Made by a program: the position numbers and the translations under genes | NCBI RefSeq assembly: GCF_036170895.1 | Contig: NZ_CP108036.1 | Span: 6,607,501-6,671,500, forward strand | Direction of reading: 5' to 3' | Source of the DNA: Streptomyces erythrochromogenes | GTDB taxonomy: Bacteria > Actinomycetota > Actinomycetes > Streptomycetales > Streptomycetaceae | DNA: 64,000 nt | Shown: piece after piece, positions 33,698 to 42,645 of the stretch | Layout: each line of letters starts with the position of its first letter | How positions within the stretch are numbered: position 1 is the first letter of the stretch | Notes under the pieces: generated by a model | What the model saw: only the letters and a program-made list of their open reading frames with translations | Databases searched by the model: none | What the model was told of the DNA's origin: nothing

Positions 33698-33733
33698 CGA
33701 AAGGCCCCGGACCGCGCGGTCCGGGGCCTTTCG
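33698..33733. terminator. Terminator after metK
   Basis: CGAAAGGCCCCGGACCG pairs with its complement CGGTCCGGGGCCTTTCG over about 16 bp with a tight GC loop, 12 bp after the metK stop. It separates metK from priA. Confidence 0.85.
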
Positions 33734-33774
33734 CGCACGCCCGCCTGTCACAGCGGTTTGGTAAGAATGCTGAT

Positions 33775-35874
33775 GTGAGCAGCGCGAATGATTCCCCGCC
33801 GGAGCAGCTCGCACTGATCCGGGAGATGGTCGCCGAGGCGAAGGCCAAGGCGCCCAAGGCGAAGCCGCGTACCTGGCGGGGGGCCGCCCTGGCCGAGGAG
33901 CTGCCCGTCGCCCGGGTCCTGGTGAACAAGGGCGTGCTCCACCTCGACCGGACCTTCGACTACGCCGTGCCCGCCGAGCTCTCCGAGGCCGCCCAGCCCG
34001 GCGTCCGCGTCCGCGTCCGCTTCGGCGCCGGCTCCCACCACGTACGCGGGGGCCGCCGCGAGGGCGGCAGCCTCATCGACGGCTTCATCGTCGAGCGCCG
34101 CGCCGAGTCCGACTACAACGGAGCGCTCGCCGCCCTCGCCCAGGTGGTCTCGCCCGAGGTGGTCCTGGGCCCAAACATGCTCGCCCTCGCCCGCGCCGTC
34201 GCCGACCGGTACGCCGGCAGCCTCGCCGACGTGCTCCAGCTCGCCCTGCCCCCGCGCAACGCCCGCGCCGAGGCCAAGCCCTCCCCGGAGCCGCTGCCGC
34301 CGCCCGCCGCCCCCGAGCCCGGCGGCTGGGAGCGGTACGGGGCCGGGCCCGGCTTCCTGCGCGCCCTCGCCACCGGCGCGGCCCCGCGCGCGGTGTGGAC
34401 CGCCCTGCCGGGCCCCGGCTGGGCCGACGAGCTCGCCCGGGCCATGGCCGCCACCCTCGCCTCCGGCCGCGGCGCCCTGGCCGTGCTCCCCGACGGCCGG
34501 ACCGCCGGCCGGGTCGACGCCGCCCTGACCGCCCTGCTCGGCGAGGGACGGCACGCCCTGCTGACCGCCGAGTCCGGCCCCGAGAAGCGCTACCGCCAGT
34601 GGCTCGCCCTCCACCGGGGCTCGGTCCGCGCCGTCATCGGCACCCGGGCCGCGATGTTCGCCCCCGTCCGCGACCTCGGACTGGTCGCGATCTGGGACGA
34701 CGGCGACTCCAGCCACAGCGAGGACCGCGCGCCCTTCCCGCACGTCCGCGAAGTGCTCGAACTGCGCGCGGTCAGCGACGGCTGCGCGTTCCTGGCCGGC
34801 AGCACCAGCTGCACCGTGGAGGCCGCCCAGCTCGTCGAGTCGGGCTGGGCCCGCCCGCTCGTGGCGGCCCGCGAGACCGTGCGGGCCACCGCGCCCCGGA
34901 TCCGCACCGTCGGCGACGAACTCCTGGCCCGGGACGAGGCGGCCCGCGCCGCCCGGCTCCCCAGCCTGGCGTGGGAGACCGTACGGGAGGGACTGAAGTC
35001 GGGGCCCGTCCTCGTCCAGGTGCCGCGCCGCGGCTACGTGCCCAGGCTGGCGTGCGAGCGGTGCCGGACACCCGCCCGCTGCACCGTCTGCGCCGGACCC
35101 CTGGAAGCCCCCGACGAGCGGGACCTGACCTGCGGCTGGTGCGGCCGCGGCGAGCCGTCCTGGCACTGCGAGGAATGCGGGTCCTTCCGCCTGCGCGCCC
35201 AGGTCGTGGGCGCCCGGCGCACCGCCGAGGAACTGGGCCGGGCCTTCCCGGCCGTGCCCGTGCGCACCTCCGGCCGCGACCACGTCCTGGACGAGGTGCC
35301 GGACCGGCCGGCGCTCGTGGTGAGCACCCCGGGCGCCGAACCGGTGGCGGCGGGCGCCGGGTACGCCGCGGCGCTGCTGCTCGACGGCTGGGCCATGCTG
35401 ACCCGTCCCGACCTGCGGGCCGGCGAGGACGCGCTGCGGCGCTGGATCGCCGCGTCCTCCCTCGTCCGCGCGGACGGCCAGGTCGTGGTGGTCGCCGAGC
35501 CGACGCTGCGGCCCGTACAGGCCCTCGTCCGGTGGGACCCGGTGGGCCACGCCGTACGGGAGCTCGCGGAGCGGGCCCAGCTCGGCTTCCCGCCGGTCTC
35601 CCGGATGGCCGCGGTCGCCGGGCGGGGCGAGGCGCTGGAGGCCTTCCTGGCGGGGGCGGGGCTGCCGGCCGACGCCGAGATCCTCGGCCCGGTGCCGCTG
35701 CCCGGACGGCGCGGGGAGCCCTCTCCCGGGGAGCGGGCCCTGGTCCGGGTCCCGCCCGGCAGCGGAGCCGCCCTGGCGGCCGCCCTGAAGTCCGCGCAGG
35801 CGGCGCGCCTGGCCCGAGGCGTCCCGGCGGCGGACGCGGTACGGGTCCGGATCGACCCGGCGGACATCGGCTGA
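33775..35874 (+). CDS. priA: Primosomal protein N' homologue, helicase motifs lost
   Basis: Predicted 699 residues. The N-terminal 3'-DNA-binding domain (VARVLVNKGVLHLDRTFDYA) and the central zinc-binding cysteines (CERCRTPARCTVCAGP and CGWCGRGEPSWHCEECGS) are PriA-like. The Walker A (GxTGSGKT) is missing: the matching region reads TALPGPGWADELARAM. The DEEH box reads IWDDGDSSHSED. It is therefore probably not an ATP-driven helicase, as is known for actinobacterial PriA. It may still load the replisome at stalled forks. GTG at 33775 starts after the metK terminator. Confidence 0.88.
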   Translation: MSSANDSPPEQLALIREMVAEAKAKAPKAKPRTWRGAALAEELPVARVLVNKGVLHLDRTFDYAVPAELSEAAQPGVRVRVRFGAGSHHVRGGRREGGSLIDGFIVERRAESDYNGALAALAQVVSPEVVLGPNMLALARAVADRYAGSLADVLQLALPPRNARAEAKPSPEPLPPPAAPEPGGWERYGAGPGFLRALATGAAPRAVWTALPGPGWADELARAMAATLASGRGALAVLPDGRTAGRVDAALTALLGEGRHALLTAESGPEKRYRQWLALHRGSVRAVIGTRAAMFAPVRDLGLVAIWDDGDSSHSEDRAPFPHVREVLELRAVSDGCAFLAGSTSCTVEAAQLVESGWARPLVAARETVRATAPRIRTVGDELLARDEAARAARLPSLAWETVREGLKSGPVLVQVPRRGYVPRLACERCRTPARCTVCAGPLEAPDERDLTCGWCGRGEPSWHCEECGSFRLRAQVVGARRTAEELGRAFPAVPVRTSGRDHVLDEVPDRPALVVSTPGAEPVAAGAGYAAALLLDGWAMLTRPDLRAGEDALRRWIAASSLVRADGQVVVVAEPTLRPVQALVRWDPVGHAVRELAERAQLGFPPVSRMAAVAGRGEALEAFLAGAGLPADAEILGPVPLPGRRGEPSPGERALVRVPPGSGAALAAALKSAQAARLARGVPAADAVRVRIDPADIG

Positions 35875-35878
35875 CACC

Positions 35879-35934
35879 GCCGTACCGACGGCCGTACCGA
35901 ATGCCTCACGCAGGCCGTACCGAGGCCGTACCGA
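35879..35934 (+). repeat. Four copies of GCCGTACCGA after priA
   Basis: The decamer GCCGTACCGA occurs at 35879, 35891, 35914 and 35925, with a degenerate fifth copy (GCCGCGCCGA) at 35936. The repeats begin 5 bp after the priA stop. They may come from slippage; no function is evident. Confidence 0.7.
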
Positions 35935-35953
35935 GGCCGCGCCGAACGCCGAA

Positions 35954-35991
35954 GCCCCGGCGGGGACCCGTACGGGCGTCCCAGCCGGGGC
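35954..35991. terminator. Terminator between priA and the HTH gene
   Basis: GCCCCGGC and GCCGGGGC close a hairpin with an inner GGGAC/GTCCC stem. It lies between convergent genes and can serve both. U-runs are absent. Confidence 0.65.
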
Positions 35992-36057
35992 GGATTCATG
36001 CGCGGCGGCCCGAGGCGGCCGGCCGTCGGGGGTCGGCGTCCCGGCGGCGGGACAGCG

Positions 36058-36606
36058 TCAGCCGTTGCGCGGACCGGGGAAGGCGGGGGAGCGCGGAGCG
36101 TCCCCCAGACTCCGTCCGGGAGGACCGCCGGCGGCGGCCTGCGCCTCCTCGCGCACCGGCTGCGGCGGCACCGAACGGGCGGCCGGGACGGTGGGCAGGG
36201 GCCCCAGCGTCCGGGTGGTCGTCCCCTCGGCCAGCGGCTCCGAGGCCTCCGCGGACTGCGCCCGCCGGGCACCGTAGCGGCGGTGCACCGCCTGCTTGGT
36301 GACACCGAGCGCCGAACCGACCGCGTCCCACGAGAAGCCGAGCGAACGGTCGAAGTCCACCGCGGCGGTGACCAGCGTCTCCACGCTGTCCCGCAGCTCC
36401 TGGGCCAGGCGGACGGTGGGCGCGGGCGCCCTGCCGTAGACGACGAAACCCGTGGAGGGACCCGAGCGACGGGGGCGGTACACGTTGCCGAGCTGGGCGG
36501 TGAGCGTACGCAGGGCATCCACCTGCCGGCGAACCCGCTCGATGTCCCGCACCAGGAGGTGCAGGCTGGCCCGGGCTTGGGCGTCGTGGGTGGCGTGGTC
36601 GGCCAT
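36058..36606 (-). CDS. Small HTH protein, conserved in Streptomyces
   Basis: Predicted 182 residues. An N-terminal helical region ([20 protein letters not shown]) precedes an HTH-like segment [22 protein letters not shown] near residues 92-115. The rest is proline/alanine-rich and likely disordered. It probably binds DNA. It is divergent from fmt, with an inverted repeat at 36677-36694 that may be its operator. Family not identified. Confidence 0.65.
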   Translation of the reverse strand: MADHATHDAQARASLHLLVRDIERVRRQVDALRTLTAQLGNVYRPRRSGPSTGFVVYGRAPAPTVRLAQELRDSVETLVTAAVDFDRSLGFSWDAVGSALGVTKQAVHRRYGARRAQSAEASEPLAEGTTTRTLGPLPTVPAARSVPPQPVREEAQAAAGGPPGRSLGDAPRSPAFPGPRNG

Positions 36607-36676
36607 GAAGAAGCCTCTCGAACCGGTGCTGAAGGGCGGATCGGGCCGCAGACATCGTTCACACGCGGCCCGTTTC

Positions 36677-36694
36677 GGTCAATCTCTCTTGACC
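36677..36694. promoter_or_regulatory. Inverted repeat with back-to-back -35-like hexamers
   Basis: GGTCAA-N6-TTGACC is a perfect dyad between the divergent HTH gene and fmt. Each arm reads TTGACC in its own direction, like a Streptomyces -35 element. On the minus strand an AACGAT -10-like sequence follows at about 17 bp. It may be overlapping promoters, an operator, or both. Confidence 0.4.
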
Positions 36695-36858
36695 AACGCG
36701 CCACCCGTCGTGCAGGTCACGCTGTGGGGGCGTGTCGGCATATGCGAGTGGCGCGCGCGTGTACGCACGCCCCCTCGGCACCACAAGTGGGCCGCCCGGC
36801 GGACGCCCCATAGACTGGTGCGCTGCTGACAGCCGACATAGCGAGGTAGGACCCCCCA

Positions 36859-37803
36859 GTGAAGCTCGTCTTCGCAGGCACCCCCGAGGTCGCCGTACCC
36901 GCCCTGGACGCCCTGATCGCCTCCGGGCGACACGAGGTCGCGGCCGTCGTCACCCGGCCCGACGCACCGGCCGGCCGCGGCCGCCGGCTCGTCGCCAGCC
37001 CGGTCGCCGAACGCGCTGAAGAGGCCGGCATCGAGGTCCTCAAGCCCACCCGGCCGCGCGACCCCGAGTTCCAGGCCCGGCTGCGCGAGATCGCCCCCGA
37101 CTGCTGCCCGGTCGTCGCCTACGGGGCCATCCTCCCCAAGAGCGCCCTCGACATCCCGCGCAACGGCTGGGTCAACCTGCACTTCTCGCTGCTGCCGTCC
37201 TGGCGCGGAGCCGCCCCCGTCCAGCACTCGATCATGGCGGGCGACCAGCTCACCGGCGCCTCCACCTTCCAGATCGAGGAAGGCCTCGACTCGGGCCCGG
37301 TCTACGGCGTCCTCACCGAGGAGATCCGGCCGACCGACAACAGCGGCGACCTGCTCACCCGGCTCGCCTTCGCAGGCGCCGGACTCCTCGCCGCCACCAT
37401 GGACGGCATCGAGGACGGCACCCTGCGCGCAGTCGCCCAGCCCCTCGACGGGATCTCCCTCGCACCCAAGATCACGGTGGAGGACGCCCGGATCGACTGG
37501 ACGGCCCCCGCGATGCGCGCCGACCGCGTCGTGCGCGGCTGCACGCCGGCCCCGGGCGCATGGACCGTCTTCCGCGGGGAGCGGCTCAAGCTGATCTCCC
37601 TGGGCATGGTGGCCGACCGTACGGACCTGGAGCCGGGCGCGCTGTCCGCCACCAAGAACAGCGTCCACGTCGGCACCGGCTCGCACGCCGTCGAGCTGCT
37701 CTGGGTCCAGCCGCAGGGCAAGAAGCCGATGCGCGCCGCCGACTGGGCGCGCGGAGTGCGGATCGCCCCCGGCGAGCGGCTCGGCGGGGCCGACGTAGGC
37801 TGA
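36859..37803 (+). CDS. fmt: Methionyl-tRNA formyltransferase
   Basis: Predicted 314 residues. It formylates initiator Met-tRNA with 10-formyl-THF. The N-terminal domain has [13 protein letters not shown] and the catalytic [17 protein letters not shown] (Asn, His); the catalytic aspartate lies in [11 protein letters not shown]-terminal OB-like tRNA-binding domain follows. GTG at 36859. rsmB follows 114 bp downstream. No def gene is adjacent. Confidence 0.95.
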   Translation: MKLVFAGTPEVAVPALDALIASGRHEVAAVVTRPDAPAGRGRRLVASPVAERAEEAGIEVLKPTRPRDPEFQARLREIAPDCCPVVAYGAILPKSALDIPRNGWVNLHFSLLPSWRGAAPVQHSIMAGDQLTGASTFQIEEGLDSGPVYGVLTEEIRPTDNSGDLLTRLAFAGAGLLAATMDGIEDGTLRAVAQPLDGISLAPKITVEDARIDWTAPAMRADRVVRGCTPAPGAWTVFRGERLKLISLGMVADRTDLEPGALSATKNSVHVGTGSHAVELLWVQPQGKKPMRAADWARGVRIAPGERLGGADVG

Positions 37804-37917
37804 TCAGTGCGGCCGCGCCGCAGGCCCGCGTCCACGCGCGGTCCGCACCGCCCGCCCCACCGGCAGCCGCACCACTCGTAGTACTCGTAGCACTCGTACA
37901 TCCGGAGCACCTTTCAC

Positions 37918-39393
37918 GTGAGCGAACAGCCCCGCCAGCCCCGTCGCAAGCCCGCTCCCGCAGGAGCGGGCGGCAAGCAGGCCAAGCCGTACCGTCGGCC
38001 CCAGAAGGACCCCGTCCGGATGCTGGCCTTCGAGGTGCTGCGGGCGGTGGACGAACGCGACGCCTACGCCAACCTCGTCCTGCCGCCGCTGCTCAGGAAG
38101 GCCCGCCAGGACGAGAAGTTCGAGGCGCGCGACGCGGCGCTGGCCACCGAACTCGTCTACGGGACGCTGCGCCGCCAGGGCACGTACGACGCGGTCATCA
38201 AGGCCTGCATCGACCGCCCGCTGCGCGAGGTCGACCCGCCGGTCCTGGACGTGCTCTCCCTCGGCGCGCACCAGCTGCTGGGCACCCGGATCCCGACGCA
38301 CGCCGCCGTCTCGGCGAGCGTGGAACTGGCCCGGGTGGTGCTCGGGGACGGGCGCGCCAAGTTCGTCAACGCCGTGCTGCGGAAGATCGCCGCGCACGAC
38401 CTGGACGGCTGGCTGGAGCGGGTCGCGCCGCCGTACGAGGACGATGCCGAGGAGCACCTCGCCGTCTACCACTCGCACCCCAGGTGGGTCGTCAGCGCCC
38501 TGTGGGACGCGCTGGGCGGCGGGCGCGCGGGGATCGAGGACCTGCTGGAGGCGGACAACGAGCGGCCCGAGGTGACGCTGGTCGCCCGGCCCGGCCGGTC
38601 CACGCCCCAGGAGCTGCTGGAGGCGGTCGGCGAGGAGTCGGCGCTGCCCGGGCGCTGGTCGCCGTACGCCGTCCGGATGGCCGAGGGCGGCGAGCCGGGC
38701 GCGCTGGAGGCGGTGCGCGAGGGCCGTGCCGGCGTGCAGGACGAGGGCAGCCAGCTGGTGGCGATGGCGCTGGCGGCCGTGCCCGTGGAGGGCCGCGACG
38801 AGCGCTGGCTCGACGGCTGCGCCGGCCCGGGCGGCAAGGCGGCGCTGCTCGCGGCGCTCGCGGCCGAGCGCGGGGCGTTCCTCCTGGCTTCGGAGAAGCA
38901 GCCGCACCGGGCGCGACTGGTGGAGCGGGCCCTCGCGGGCAACCCGGGCCCGTACCAGGTCATCACGGCGGACGGCACCCGTCCGGCATGGCTGCCGGGC
39001 TCCTTCGACCGCGTTCTGATGGACGTGCCGTGCTCCGGGCTGGGCGCGCTGCGCCGCCGCCCGGAGGCCCGCTGGCGCCGCCGCCCCGAGGACCTGGAGG
39101 GCTTCGCGCCGCTCCAGCGCGGGCTGCTGCGGCAGGCGCTGTCGGCGGTGCGGGTCGGCGGGGTCGTCGGCTACGCGACGTGCTCGCCGCACCTGGCGGA
39201 GACCCGGGTCGTGGTGGACGACGTCCTCAAGGGCCGCGGCTCCGGCAACGCGCCGGTGTCCGCCGAACTCATCGATGCCCGGCCGTTCATGGCGGGCGTC
39301 CCCGCTCTGGGCGACGGCCCGGACGTCCAGCTGTGGCCGCACCTGCACGGGACGGACGCGATGTACCTGGCCCTGCTGAGGCGCACGGCGTAG
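37918..39393 (+). CDS. rsmB: 16S rRNA m5C967 methyltransferase
   Basis: Predicted 491 residues. A basic tail (residues 1-30) is followed by a NusB-like RNA-binding domain (to about 170) and a Rossmann methyltransferase domain with the SAM motif DGCAGPGGKAALLAAL. The two catalytic cysteines are in MDVPCSGLGALRR and YATCSPH. It methylates C967 of 16S rRNA with SAM. In other streptomycetes rpe lies not far downstream; here a 10-kb accessory island intervenes. Confidence 0.94.
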   Translation: MSEQPRQPRRKPAPAGAGGKQAKPYRRPQKDPVRMLAFEVLRAVDERDAYANLVLPPLLRKARQDEKFEARDAALATELVYGTLRRQGTYDAVIKACIDRPLREVDPPVLDVLSLGAHQLLGTRIPTHAAVSASVELARVVLGDGRAKFVNAVLRKIAAHDLDGWLERVAPPYEDDAEEHLAVYHSHPRWVVSALWDALGGGRAGIEDLLEADNERPEVTLVARPGRSTPQELLEAVGEESALPGRWSPYAVRMAEGGEPGALEAVREGRAGVQDEGSQLVAMALAAVPVEGRDERWLDGCAGPGGKAALLAALAAERGAFLLASEKQPHRARLVERALAGNPGPYQVITADGTRPAWLPGSFDRVLMDVPCSGLGALRRRPEARWRRRPEDLEGFAPLQRGLLRQALSAVRVGGVVGYATCSPHLAETRVVVDDVLKGRGSGNAPVSAELIDARPFMAGVPALGDGPDVQLWPHLHGTDAMYLALLRRTA

Positions 39394-39427
39394 CGAACGA
39401 CCCGACCCACGCCCCGGCCCACGGCCC

Positions 39428-39464
39428 GACACCCCCCGCGACGATGTCTGTCGCGGGGGGTGTC
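39428..39464. terminator. Terminator after rsmB
   Basis: GACACCCCCCGCGAC and GTCGCGGGGGGTGTC form a perfect 15-bp stem with a 7-base loop, 35 bp after the rsmB stop. It marks the left edge of the accessory island. Confidence 0.85.
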
Positions 39465-39499
39465 CCGTATCCGCGGGCTGTCGTGGCCCTGTCAGTGGG

Positions 39500-39865
39500 C
39501 GGCGGCAGCCTGACGACACCGACACCGCCACCGCCACCGCCGCCGACGACTACGACCGGGCCTGCGCGGTGGCGGACGGCCTGGCGGGCGTGATCGCCGT
39601 CGGCGGGTCCGGCGCCCGGGCGCTCGTGCTGGCGGACGAGCCGTCCACCTCTGCTACCTGCCCGGGCACCGCGCCCTCCTGCGCTGGCCGGCCGCCGACT
39701 CCGGGGCCCGACGGAAGGCCGCCGCGGGGGGCGGTTCTCGCGGACCCCGCCACGGAGTGGGAGGAGCGCGGCACGTGGATGTCGGACGGCCCGGCCGTGC
39801 TCATTTCCGCCGAAGCGGGGGTCGAGTACCCGACGGCGGGATGTCCGTCCTGTCACAACTCCGCG
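39500..39865 (+). pseudogene. Frameshifted immunity-protein remnant (Imm21-like)
   Basis: The region codes well but in alternating frames. Frame 2 reads DYDRACAVADGLAGVIAVGG and ALVLADEPST up to about 39650. Frame 1 then reads CYLPGHRALLRWPAADSGAR. Frame 2 resumes near 39720 with AVLADPATEWEERGTWMSDG and PAVLISAEAGVEYP. Joined, these resemble the Imm21 immunity family of streptomycete toxin loci (family named from memory). At least two indels, one near a G-run, break it. The stretch 39465-40018 holds no intact gene. Confidence 0.5.
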
Positions 39866-40018
39866 ACAAGGGCGGTCTACGGGCCGGAATGACCCTCATT
39901 CACTTTGCAGACAGCAATGCCAGGTTGATAGAAATGGATCACCTGTGCGGATGGGCGGCGGCGCCGTCGACCGGCATCGGGGCACTGGAGAGAAGCGTTG
40001 TGAGGAACGGGGGACAAC

Positions 40019-40402
40019 GTGTCTACGTGGGATATCAAGCCGGCCGGCGTCCGAGGCGTCCTGAACAAGACCGCCGAAGCAGGCAGCAAGTTCGAGGAAG
40101 AGTTCACGTCGTACAGCGACGGCGTGGTCGGCGCCGCGACGTGGGCGGGCACGATGGTGCTGGGCGGGACCGAGCTGCCCAAGGAGGGCGCGTTCGGGCC
40201 TGTGGCCCAAGCATTGCTTGAGTTTCAGCAGCGAACGGAAAACGACCTGAAGTTCCTTCCCGTCCGGACGGGGAAGTCCATCACCGGTGCGCGCCTGGCC
40301 ACTGAGGAGTACATCAAGGGCGACCTGCAGATGGCGAAGAACAAGCAGGAGGAGTACTCCAAGGCTCCGACCGCGGAAGAGCTGAAGGGCCCCAAGAAGT
40401 GA
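40019..40402 (+). CDS. DUF6507-like helical protein upstream of toxin
   Basis: Predicted 127 residues, largely helical (VRGVLNKTAEAGSKFEEEFT), of the size of WXG100/ESAT-6-like proteins though without a clear WxG. It resembles DUF6507 proteins that precede polymorphic toxins in Streptomyces (name from memory). GTG 40019. Its stop overlaps the toxin start by 4 bp (GTGA), so the two are made together and may be exported together by a type VII-like route. Confidence 0.65.
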   Translation: MSTWDIKPAGVRGVLNKTAEAGSKFEEEFTSYSDGVVGAATWAGTMVLGGTELPKEGAFGPVAQALLEFQQRTENDLKFLPVRTGKSITGARLATEEYIKGDLQMAKNKQEEYSKAPTAEELKGPKK

Positions 40403-42645
40403 TCGACGTCGGGAAGATACCGACCTTCACCGGCAACCTGGACACCCTGGAGACGCACGCGGCCGCGCTCAAGACGACCGCCTCCAGCATCCGCGGCACC
40501 GGCAGGGACGTCCACAACGCCTTCCAGGCGCTGGATCCGGTTTACGACGCTCCCGAGCAGGAGGAGCTGCTCAACTCGACGCTTCCGGTGCGGGACAACG
40601 CGGACGCCTTCGCGACGAAGCTGGAGTCCGTCAGCGGGGCGCTGACGAGTTTCGCGTCGACCGCCCGCCCGCTGGTGGACAAGATGAAGCAACTCCGCAT
40701 CGATGCGGAGAAGTTCGTCGCGGACAACAAGGACGACGAGGACTGGCAGCAGGACCAGGGCAAGATCGACGAGAACGCGCGCCTCGTCCGCGAGGTCGGC
40801 GTGACGTGGGTGGCGTTCCAGGGCGTCGAGCGCGACGCTGCCAACAAGATCACCACGCTGGTGGGCGGCACGCACTTCGTCGTCGACGACGGCTCCCACA
40901 AGGCCGGCATGTACGGCTTCAAGGAGAGCGACGTCAAGGACGCCAAGGAGACGCCTTGGGGGACGGCCGACGAGCGCGAGTACACGGGCCTGCGGGCCGC
41001 GTGGGAGTGGACGAAGGACAACGTCGGCAGCGGCCTGAAGGGCTTCTTCGTCGACGGCGTCTGGGGCACCCTCAAGGGCCTCGGCAACATGGTCAACGTG
41101 TTCGACATGGACACCCTCAAGGAGACCTGGTCGGGCATCGGCGACGTCTTCCAGGGAGTCAGCGGCTACCTCCTCACGCCGTGGGACTGGGCGATGGACA
41201 AGATGCTCGGCCCGGCCGACCACAGCGACCGGGAGAAGAACAAGGCCGCCCTGCGCAACTTCGGCAAGTCGCTGGTCGCGTGGGACGAGTGGGGCAAGGA
41301 CCCGGCGCGGGCCGGCGGGACGGTGGTGTTCAACGTCCTGACCATCGGCGCGGGTTCGTTCCTCAAGCTCGGCAGGGCCGGAAAGCTGGGCGTGGGCTCG
41401 GAGATCGCGACCGTGGTCGGCAAGGCGGGCGTGCTCGTCGACCCGATGAGCTACCTCGGCAAGGCCGCGAACGTCACCAAGATCAAGGTCGGCGACTTCA
41501 TGGAGGGCCTGAAGGCGAGCAGGGCGGGCGTGGACGACATGGCCCGCAACATGCCCGGCGGAACCTCCCCGCACCCGGCCGACACCACCGCACCCCCCGC
41601 AGGCGCCGCCGACAGGACGCCGCCCGGCTACGAGTACGCCGACCCGCAGGGCAACAAGCGCGTCATCGGCCGCGACGGCACCATCCGCGACGAGCACGGC
41701 AACGTCGTCCCCGACACCGAGCCCGTCAGGGAGCCGCACAGGGACGACCTGCCCAACACCCACGAGCCCGCCCCGGCCAGGGAACGCATCCTCGAAGGCG
41801 CGGGCGGCCCCGGCCGAGCGGAGAACTCCACGGGCCACCCGACGGGCCCGACCCACCCCGCGGGTGAGGGAGGCGGCGCTCACGACACGTCGTCCACGGC
41901 CGGCCACGCCGCAGCCCACCCGGACCGCAACGGTGGGGGTGCGGGCGCGCACACTTCGTCGGGAGGTGGATCCGGTACGCACACTCCGTCCGGTGGCGGC
42001 AGCTTCGGCGATACCCCAGGTGCGGGCACCGGCGGTCATCCCGATGGCGCGCCCGGCGGTGACGGGAACCACGGCAACGGCTCGGGCGCTTCGAGCGAAC
42101 CGGGGACGACGCCGAGCGATCGCGTGAACGAGCCGATTCCGGAGTTGACGGTCGAAGAGCGCGCCGGGCACTGGGGACATCTAGAGGAAGTGGAGAAGCG
42201 GGCTCCGGACGAATTCGATCACCTGAAGCACGACCCCGACCATAGAGGTCAGGTCGACGTCAAGTCGAAGGACGAAGCCCGGGTCGGCCTCGACCTGCGG
42301 GAGCAGGGGCGCCTCCCTGCGGACATTCGACGTCCACCCATGCAGGACATGGGTGAGTTCCGCTCGGAAACCACAGGCAGGCACTACGACATCAAGGGTG
42401 TACATTCTTTCTGGCCACCCTTCAACAACGTGAAAAATCCTGCCCTGCTGGCCCGGCCCTTCCCGGGCGCGTACAACCCGGCGAGGGATGCCGATACCTG
42501 GGTGCGTACCTTTTCCGAGCAGATCGTTGAAAAGCGTCGGGTAGTCATCATTGACGTCCGGAACGCGAATCAAGCGGCGATCGACAGCATCAGGGAAATC
42601 GTTGAAACACATGGTTGGGGAGAAGATGTCATCTGGTACCCGTAG
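40399..42645 (+). CDS. Polymorphic toxin with C-terminal nuclease-like domain
   Basis: Predicted 748 residues. Residues 1-130 are helical and WXG-like (LDTLETHAAALKTTASSIRG). Residues 190-360 hold a conserved trafficking-like region with a hydrophobic stretch (VVFNVLTIGAGSFLKLG). A Gly/His/Pro-rich linker spans 390-575. The C-terminal tip (about 575-748) has the spaced pattern Glu626 (DEARVGLDL), Asp664 and Lys666 (HYDIKG), and a hydrophobic VVIIDVRNAN strand, like PD-(D/E)xK nucleases and CdiA-type tRNases. The tip DNA is visibly more AT-rich, as expected for a swapped toxin module. Type VII-like secretion is inferred. The immunity gene probably overlaps its 3' end. Confidence 0.7.
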   Translation: MIDVGKIPTFTGNLDTLETHAAALKTTASSIRGTGRDVHNAFQALDPVYDAPEQEELLNSTLPVRDNADAFATKLESVSGALTSFASTARPLVDKMKQLRIDAEKFVADNKDDEDWQQDQGKIDENARLVREVGVTWVAFQGVERDAANKITTLVGGTHFVVDDGSHKAGMYGFKESDVKDAKETPWGTADEREYTGLRAAWEWTKDNVGSGLKGFFVDGVWGTLKGLGNMVNVFDMDTLKETWSGIGDVFQGVSGYLLTPWDWAMDKMLGPADHSDREKNKAALRNFGKSLVAWDEWGKDPARAGGTVVFNVLTIGAGSFLKLGRAGKLGVGSEIATVVGKAGVLVDPMSYLGKAANVTKIKVGDFMEGLKASRAGVDDMARNMPGGTSPHPADTTAPPAGAADRTPPGYEYADPQGNKRVIGRDGTIRDEHGNVVPDTEPVREPHRDDLPNTHEPAPARERILEGAGGPGRAENSTGHPTGPTHPAGEGGGAHDTSSTAGHAAAHPDRNGGGAGAHTSSGGGSGTHTPSGGGSFGDTPGAGTGGHPDGAPGGDGNHGNGSGASSEPGTTPSDRVNEPIPELTVEERAGHWGHLEEVEKRAPDEFDHLKHDPDHRGQVDVKSKDEARVGLDLREQGRLPADIRRPPMQDMGEFRSETTGRHYDIKGVHSFWPPFNNVKNPALLARPFPGAYNPARDADTWVRTFSEQIVEKRRVVIIDVRNANQAAIDSIREIVETHGWGEDVIWYP

